From JADKIH01 sp031367345 (GTDB taxonomy: Bacteria; Bacteroidota; Bacteroidia; AKYH767-A; 2013-40CM-41-45): DNA of 19,598 bases. The position numbers and the translations under genes are program-made. The stretch spans positions 1 through 19,598 of the forward strand of contig JANLPR010000190.1 in NCBI GenBank assembly GCA_031367345.1. Reading direction: 5' to 3'. Positions 15,869 to 19,598 of this stretch are shown here, in pieces. Numbering within the stretch: position 1 is the first letter of the stretch; the number at the start of each line of letters is the position of its first letter. The notes under the pieces were generated by a model. It did not search any database. It was not told the DNA's origin and saw only the letters and a program-made list of their open reading frames with translations.

Positions 15869-17257
15869 TTAAAATCCTACAATTGTTATTCCTGCGTTTA
15901 CGGGAAATAAAGTTGGCCCTTTTTTATCTTTAAACAATGTGCTGGCATAATAATCAGCAAATAAATTAAAGTGACCCCAACCAATAGTAGCACGAACACC
16001 ATAACGAAACGGATTCAGATTGTAGTCATCGAAATCTTTTAACTTAGCAGTATTACCATCTACTTCCACCTTATACTTAGTATGAGATCCTACTAAAACA
16101 CCAAACATTCCTCCAGCTCCAAAATGAAAAGCGTTTTTATAATCTTTACTGGTAAAAAACTCGAACATAACAGGAGCCATTAAATAGCTTGCAACAAGTT
16201 TACTTTTTAAATGATTTACTCCCGGTGTTAAGTCGTGATAAGCAGAAGTGAAATTCCCTTTCGTTAGCATAACATCATTTGCAAATCGATAATTATTCCA
16301 GGTAACTCCCAATCCTGTAAACAACCAAATATTACTCTTTCCCAATTGAACATTTTGTTGGAAAAAATTTAAAGCAAAACTCACCGACTTCTCCTGCTTT
16401 AAGTCGAAGGCTTCTTTTCCCTGTGACAATGTAAACTGACCGTTGTTGTCCATATATGAATTTAACCCTAGTTCCAAACCTGCCCAAATCGGTTTCATAT
16501 TTTTGTGTTTTTCAGCTTCACTTTTCTTTTTACTTATAAACCATAATTGACTTTCGCCTAAAGCAATTCTGGTTGTGTCTTTTGCTGTGGAATCTTCGGG
16601 CAGCGACATGTTTCTCACCTTTCCTATTCCACTAATATTATTTGTAATTTTAAGTGGTTCACTCTTGTATTCCACTTTTCCACTACCACTTATATTTGTA
16701 TTCAAGACATCTTTTACATCGAGCGTACATTTTCCAATTCCGGAAATAGTAACATCAGCATTTTTTAATTTTAAATCTGCAGCATCGACTTTCCCACTGC
16801 CACTAATATTGAAGTTAGCATTCTCTGCATTTCCCCATAATTGAATTTTACCTGCTCCAGGAACAGTGGCTTCAACAGTAGTTACGTCGATATCCATTTT
16901 TATATTGCCAATCCCTCTTATAGCAAGCATAAGTTTATCGCCGGTAATTTTCGACTCAGAAGTAACGTCGCCTTTCCCATCGACATTGATCGCTTCTATT
17001 TTCGGAATACTGATATAAAAAGTGCTACCTGCTGAATTATCTATATTCAATACTCCATCTTTTACACTCACCAAATTCTGATTCATTTGATTGCCAATTA
17101 TCTTTACACTCTGAATAGAATCTTGTTTTAGAAAAACCGAAGCTACTGAACTGATTTTAATTTTTGTGAATGCCGGCAAATTTACTGTCTCCACATTTTG
17201 AGCTACAACTATGTTTGAAAATAATAAAATGAATAAAATGAGTTTTAGATTTTTCAT
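15869..17257 (-). CDS. DUF2807 (GIN-domain) protein fused to an outer-membrane beta-barrel domain
   Basis: A 462-residue envelope protein. Residues 1-19 are a signal peptide. Residues about 25-205 are a DUF2807 beta-solenoid, with recurring short turns such as SGSGKVDAADLKLKNADV, SGIGKCTL and SGSGKVEY. After a charged linker (about 228-250) the C-terminal 210 residues look like a small outer-membrane barrel. They show alternating hydrophobic strands, for example IWLFTGLGVTWNNYRF and MFEFF, an AFHFGAGGMFGVLVG strand, and a final strand ending in GF with an aromatic terminus. The function is unknown; a surface-exposed solenoid anchored by its own barrel is the natural reading. It has its own promoter matching that of the upstream sigma-factor gene, so it is a probable target of that sigma factor. 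Confidence 0.82.
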   Translation of the reverse strand: MKNLKLILFILLFSNIVVAQNVETVNLPAFTKIKISSVASVFLKQDSIQSVKIIGNQMNQNLVSVKDGVLNIDNSAGSTFYISIPKIEAINVDGKGDVTSESKITGDKLMLAIRGIGNIKMDIDVTTVEATVPGAGKIQLWGNAENANFNISGSGKVDAADLKLKNADVTISGIGKCTLDVKDVLNTNISGSGKVEYKSEPLKITNNISGIGKVRNMSLPEDSTAKDTTRIALGESQLWFISKKKSEAEKHKNMKPIWAGLELGLNSYMDNNGQFTLSQGKEAFDLKQEKSVSFALNFFQQNVQLGKSNIWLFTGLGVTWNNYRFANDVMLTKGNFTSAYHDLTPGVNHLKSKLVASYLMAPVMFEFFTSKDYKNAFHFGAGGMFGVLVGSHTKYKVEVDGNTAKLKDFDDYNLNPFRYGVRATIGWGHFNLFADYYASTLFKDKKGPTLFPVNAGITIVGF

Positions 17258-17281
17258 GAGTTTGGTTTTTATGTTCTTTAA

Positions 17282-17314
17282 TTATAGGACGGCCGAAGTA
17301 AATGAAATGTTACA
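17282..17314 (-). promoter_or_regulatory. ECF-type promoter before the DUF2807/beta-barrel gene
   Basis: On the minus strand TGTAAC (17314 to 17309) and CGTCCTATAA (17291 to 17282) are separated by 17 bases counted from GTAAC to CGTC. The same elements with the same spacing precede the ECF sigma gene. The -10 end lies 24 bases before the start codon. Confidence 0.72.
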
Positions 17315-17318
17315 GGTC

Positions 17319-17334
17319 AAAATATTAATATTTT
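17319..17334. repeat. Perfect 16-bp palindrome upstream of the DUF2807 promoter
   Basis: AAAATATTAATATTTT is its own reverse complement. It sits four bases upstream of the -35 element. It could act as an UP element or a binding site, but AT-rich palindromes arise easily in such DNA. Confidence 0.45.
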
Positions 17335-17416
17335 AATTAAATAATGGCGTCTGCTTACTAGTCTATGCGGCATGATGAATTACGACTTAACTATAATTAT
17401 CAGTTTTATAAACCAA

Positions 17417-18550
17417 TTATTTGGCAGAAGTGTGCGACACTGAAAATACATTCCCAATATTAAAAGCATAAGTAGCTGCTTTTAAATTAGCATCATCACT
17501 TATTGAAATATTAATGTTTCTAGATTGTGCGGCCGAATTAATCTTTTGAGTGATAAAACTCAATGCTTTTATTGGCTCTCCTTCGTTCTGTTTAGAATTT
17601 GGAGTAATGCCAAGCTCAAGCATTTCATCTGCTGAAAATATTGTTGCCAAATCGGCTACCATAACATTTCCATTTCCGGCCAAAAAATTTACTTCTTGCG
17701 GAACATTCCTATCAATTAACGTATCCGAATTATTATCAATTGCATGCGCGACCGGCTCATTTATTGGAGACCGATTCATTTCATTAATATTATGTTCAAC
17801 CGAATCTTTTCCAATAACAACAGGAACACTTTTTTGATTAGTTGAAAGATTATTCTGATTCTCGATTATAGAATTACTAATTTGCTGAGCAGATCGTTTA
17901 TTAGTGTTATCATTCTCTCCTTTTTTGTTTACAATTGATTGATCAGGATGAGAACCGGCGGCTAATTCTAATTTATTATTGATTTTGTTTTCATTTGATG
18001 TGCCAACTGAATCCGTTTTGACTTTATTGTTATGGTCAACTATTTGCTGATCATTCTTGTTTGAATTATAAAAGAAATAAGAAAGAAGTAACAACAAGAT
18101 CGCAGCTGCAATAGAAGCCGTGCGATAAATACCGGCTCTAAGAAGGATTACTTTCCCCCCTCTTTTCAAACTTTGTTTGTCGCCAAATAAAATGGTGTAA
18201 TCAGGAAGCAGTTTTGTCTTTCTAATAATCTCCAACTCTTCTTGCGCATTTTCATTCTCAGCAATTTCTTTCTCCGCCAATCTTTTCTCATCATTGCTCA
18301 AGTCGTTCTCATAGTAAGCTATCAGTTGTTGCTCGAGCGGTGAACTTCTATTAACAAGCTTTTTAAGATTTTCTTTTCCATCGAATGAAATAGCCTCTGA
18401 TGTAATTGAAATATTTTCGAATTCGTCAAACTCTTCCTTTAGACCAGGATGACCGGCAAGAAAAGCAAACAACTCTTCCGTCTGATTTTTGTTCAGCGTG
18501 CCATCGTAATAATCGACGATGTAAAGTTCATAGTTGTCAATAGTTATCAT
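17417..18550 (-). CDS. Membrane anti-sigma factor with duplicated N-terminal module
   Basis: A 377-residue single-pass membrane protein encoded directly after the ECF sigma gene; the sigma stop and this ATG overlap (TAATG). One membrane helix lies at about 141-161 (AGIYRTASIAAAILLLLLSY). The cytoplasmic part contains two similar helical modules: residues 8-45 (ELYIVDYYDGTLN...EELFAF...EEF) and 73-110 (EQQLIAYYENDLS...KEIAENENAQEEL). There is no cysteine, so it is not a zinc-binding anti-sigma domain. Residues 162-377 are outside the membrane, rich in Asn and Ser and of low complexity for the first half. Placement and topology argue that it holds the sigma factor at the membrane; which family of anti-sigma it belongs to is uncertain. 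Confidence 0.8.
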   Translation of the reverse strand: MITIDNYELYIVDYYDGTLNKNQTEELFAFLAGHPGLKEEFDEFENISITSEAISFDGKENLKKLVNRSSPLEQQLIAYYENDLSNDEKRLAEKEIAENENAQEELEIIRKTKLLPDYTILFGDKQSLKRGGKVILLRAGIYRTASIAAAILLLLLSYFFYNSNKNDQQIVDHNNKVKTDSVGTSNENKINNKLELAAGSHPDQSIVNKKGENDNTNKRSAQQISNSIIENQNNLSTNQKSVPVVIGKDSVEHNINEMNRSPINEPVAHAIDNNSDTLIDRNVPQEVNFLAGNGNVMVADLATIFSADEMLELGITPNSKQNEGEPIKALSFITQKINSAAQSRNINISISDDANLKAATYAFNIGNVFSVSHTSAK

Positions 18551-19035
18551 TAAACTAGTTTTTCCGGCGAACCGATATATTGTTTTAAAAATAAACGTGC
18601 TCTATAAATGTACACTTTCACTTGCGACTCACTTAGATCTGTAATCTTACCGATTTCATCGTAACTATAACCTTCGTAATCTCTCAAAGTAATTACTGCT
18701 TTTTGTATTGATGGAAGCTGATTCAATGCTTGATCAAGTATCATTTTCAAATCGGAATATTGCTCTGTATGGAAAAGACTTTCTTCATTTACCTCTTCGT
18801 AATTGCTTACAAACTTTCGCTTTCTGATTTTATCGATCATTGTATGGTAAGCTATAGTAAACAAATAGCTCTTTGCTTTTTTCCCCTCTACGGAAGTTCT
18901 ATTTCTCCACATCTTTTCAAATGCATCCTGAACAATATCTCGCGCTTCTTCTTGGTCACGAATATTTTTCAAGATAAATCGATACAGACTATCAGCTTGT
19001 AATTCGACGCATTGGTTGTATTCAACGGGAGTCAT
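18550..19035 (-). CDS. ECF-type RNA polymerase sigma factor (sigma-70 family)
   Basis: A 161-residue sigma factor with only regions 2 and 4. Region 2 spans about 14-76 and includes ARDIVQDAFEKMWRN (31-45) and the -10 recognition part SYLFTIAYHTMIDKIRKRK (56-74). Region 4 spans about 100-155, with the helix-turn-helix YSYDEIGKITDLSESQVKVYIYRAR (123-147). This is the length and layout of extracytoplasmic-function sigma factors. It is followed with a one-base overlap by a membrane anti-sigma factor. Its own promoter matches the one before the DUF2807/barrel gene, which suggests autoregulation. Confidence 0.95.
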   Translation of the reverse strand: MTPVEYNQCVELQADSLYRFILKNIRDQEEARDIVQDAFEKMWRNRTSVEGKKAKSYLFTIAYHTMIDKIRKRKFVSNYEEVNEESLFHTEQYSDLKMILDQALNQLPSIQKAVITLRDYEGYSYDEIGKITDLSESQVKVYIYRARLFLKQYIGSPEKLV

Positions 19036-19062
19036 AAAAAATATTCAAGATTTTGTGCTTAT

Positions 19063-19095
19063 TTATAAGACGCTCATAAGTATCGATTAGTTACA
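19063..19095 (-). promoter_or_regulatory. ECF-type promoter of the sigma/anti-sigma operon
   Basis: On the minus strand TGTAAC (19095 to 19090) and CGTCTTATAA (19072 to 19063) are separated by 17 bases between GTAAC and CGTC. The -10 end lies 27 bases before the sigma gene start. The -10 block is identical in 9 of 10 bases to that at 17282-17291. The form resembles ECF promoters known from other bacteria, such as TGTAAC/CGTC types in Bacillus. Confidence 0.72.
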
Positions 19096-19353
19096 AGCAT
19101 AGCGTAAAGTTATAAAAATGGCCGGAATAGCGGATTTCAATGTCAATTGAAGGTAAAAATCGAAATGCTCTCATTTCCCTTATAGCATTTCTTCTTCAAA
19201 CCAAGATACAAACTGTTCACTCTAGGCTTTGAAACACCTCGCTGCTCTATATAATCATAGAAGAGACAATCTTCTTGCATGTTCTCACAAAATTTCGTTG
19301 GTAACAATCCTCACTACAGTAAGAAAATCAATTTACTTCCGTATTTTTGACTC
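19096..19353. other. Intergenic region between the sigma operon and the serine dehydratase gene
   Basis: Divergent spacer; with the sigma promoter it is about 320 bases without a gene. The only elements I can support are the ECF promoter at its left edge and a TATTTTTG box at 19342-19349 just before the next gene. A small dyad AGAAGA/TCTTCT lies near 19260. I see no RNA gene. Confidence 0.5.
19342..19349 (+). promoter_or_regulatory. Possible -7 box of the serine dehydratase gene
   Basis: TATTTTTG fits TAnnTTTG but ends only four bases before the ATG, and no -33 TTG is found at the usual distance. If real, the transcript would start at or near the start codon. It may be chance in AT-rich DNA. 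Confidence 0.25.
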
Positions 19354-19598
19354 ATGAAACAAGAAGAGCAAATTTCAGTTTTTGACATGTTTAAAATTGC
19401 AATAGGGCCATCTAGCTCCCATACACTTGGACCTTGGAGAGCAGCGCATCGATTTTTAGCATCGCTAGAAACAAAAAAGCTTTTGATCAAAACCGACCGT
19501 GTAAAAATAACGTTATATGGTTCTTTAGCAAAAACCGGAAGAGGACATGGGACTGATATTGCAGTACAACTTGGACTTTCAGCATTCGATCCTGTAAC
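19354..19598 (+). CDS. sdaA: L-serine dehydratase (L-serine ammonia-lyase), N-terminal part
   Basis: The first 81 codons of a gene that continues past the right edge. The N-terminus reads ISVFDMFKIAIGPSSSHTLGPWRAA, with the SSSHT motif at about residues 20-24. This is the hallmark of the beta domain of iron-sulfur L-serine dehydratases, which convert serine to pyruvate and ammonia. Next come the expected ITLYGSLAKTGRGHGTD segment and the start of the following helix. The iron-sulfur cysteines lie in the part not seen. It is divergent from the sigma-factor operon and unrelated to it in function as far as can be told. The gene symbol is by family similarity. Confidence 0.93.
   Translation, partial: MKQEEQISVFDMFKIAIGPSSSHTLGPWRAAHRFLASLETKKLLIKTDRVKITLYGSLAKTGRGHGTDIAVQLGLSAFDPV

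Noticed and set aside
17394..17421. Dyad at the end of the anti-sigma gene (ATAATT...AATTAT with GTTT/AAAC inside) as a terminator
   Set aside because: Almost entirely A-T pairs, with an internal loop and no T-run after it; too weak to call.

Overview
The window looks like chromosomal DNA of a member of the Bacteroidota. It is AT-rich, ribosome binding sites are weak and A-rich, several promoters fit the Bacteroidota -7 box TAnnTTTG, and the gene families are typical of the phylum: a short NuoG, a four-helix-bundle insertion protein, a DUF2807 surface protein, and an ECF sigma/anti-sigma pair. I cannot name the genus.

Layout. (1) Positions 1-1656, minus strand: a small ArsR-type regulator followed after 13 bases by a secreted multicopper oxidase that runs off the left edge. 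(2) Positions 1883-10716, minus strand: respiratory complex I genes in the order nuoA-B-C-D-E-F-G-H-I-J-K. The genes for the proton-pumping subunits L, M and N, which normally follow nuoK, are absent. Between nuoF and nuoG lies a foreign-looking 0.67-kb element: a gene for a four-helix-bundle protein of the 23S rRNA intervening-sequence type, flanked by inverted arrays of a 7-base repeat. (3) Positions 11210-15847, plus strand: a TetR repressor, a TolC-like outer-membrane channel, an EmrA-like adaptor and an EmrB/QacA-like 14-helix transporter. Together they form a complete tripartite drug exporter under a promoter embedded in two tandem operator-like repeats. (4) Positions 15869-19095, minus strand: an ECF sigma factor, its membrane anti-sigma factor, and a DUF2807/beta-barrel outer-membrane protein. 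(5) From 19354, plus strand: the start of an L-serine dehydratase gene.

How they fit together. The nuo genes encode the NADH-input and quinone-reducing arms plus membrane subunits A, H, J and K of complex I. L, M and N must come from elsewhere if the complex pumps fully. The efflux genes form one unit in which TetR probably represses its own operon. In the sigma-factor region, the sigma gene and the DUF2807/barrel gene are each preceded by nearly the same promoter, TGTAAC-N17-CGTCYTATAA. This suggests that the sigma factor drives both itself and the envelope protein, with the anti-sigma factor as the brake.

The two observations most worth following up are the inverted-heptad four-helix-bundle element inside the nuo operon and the matched ECF promoters.
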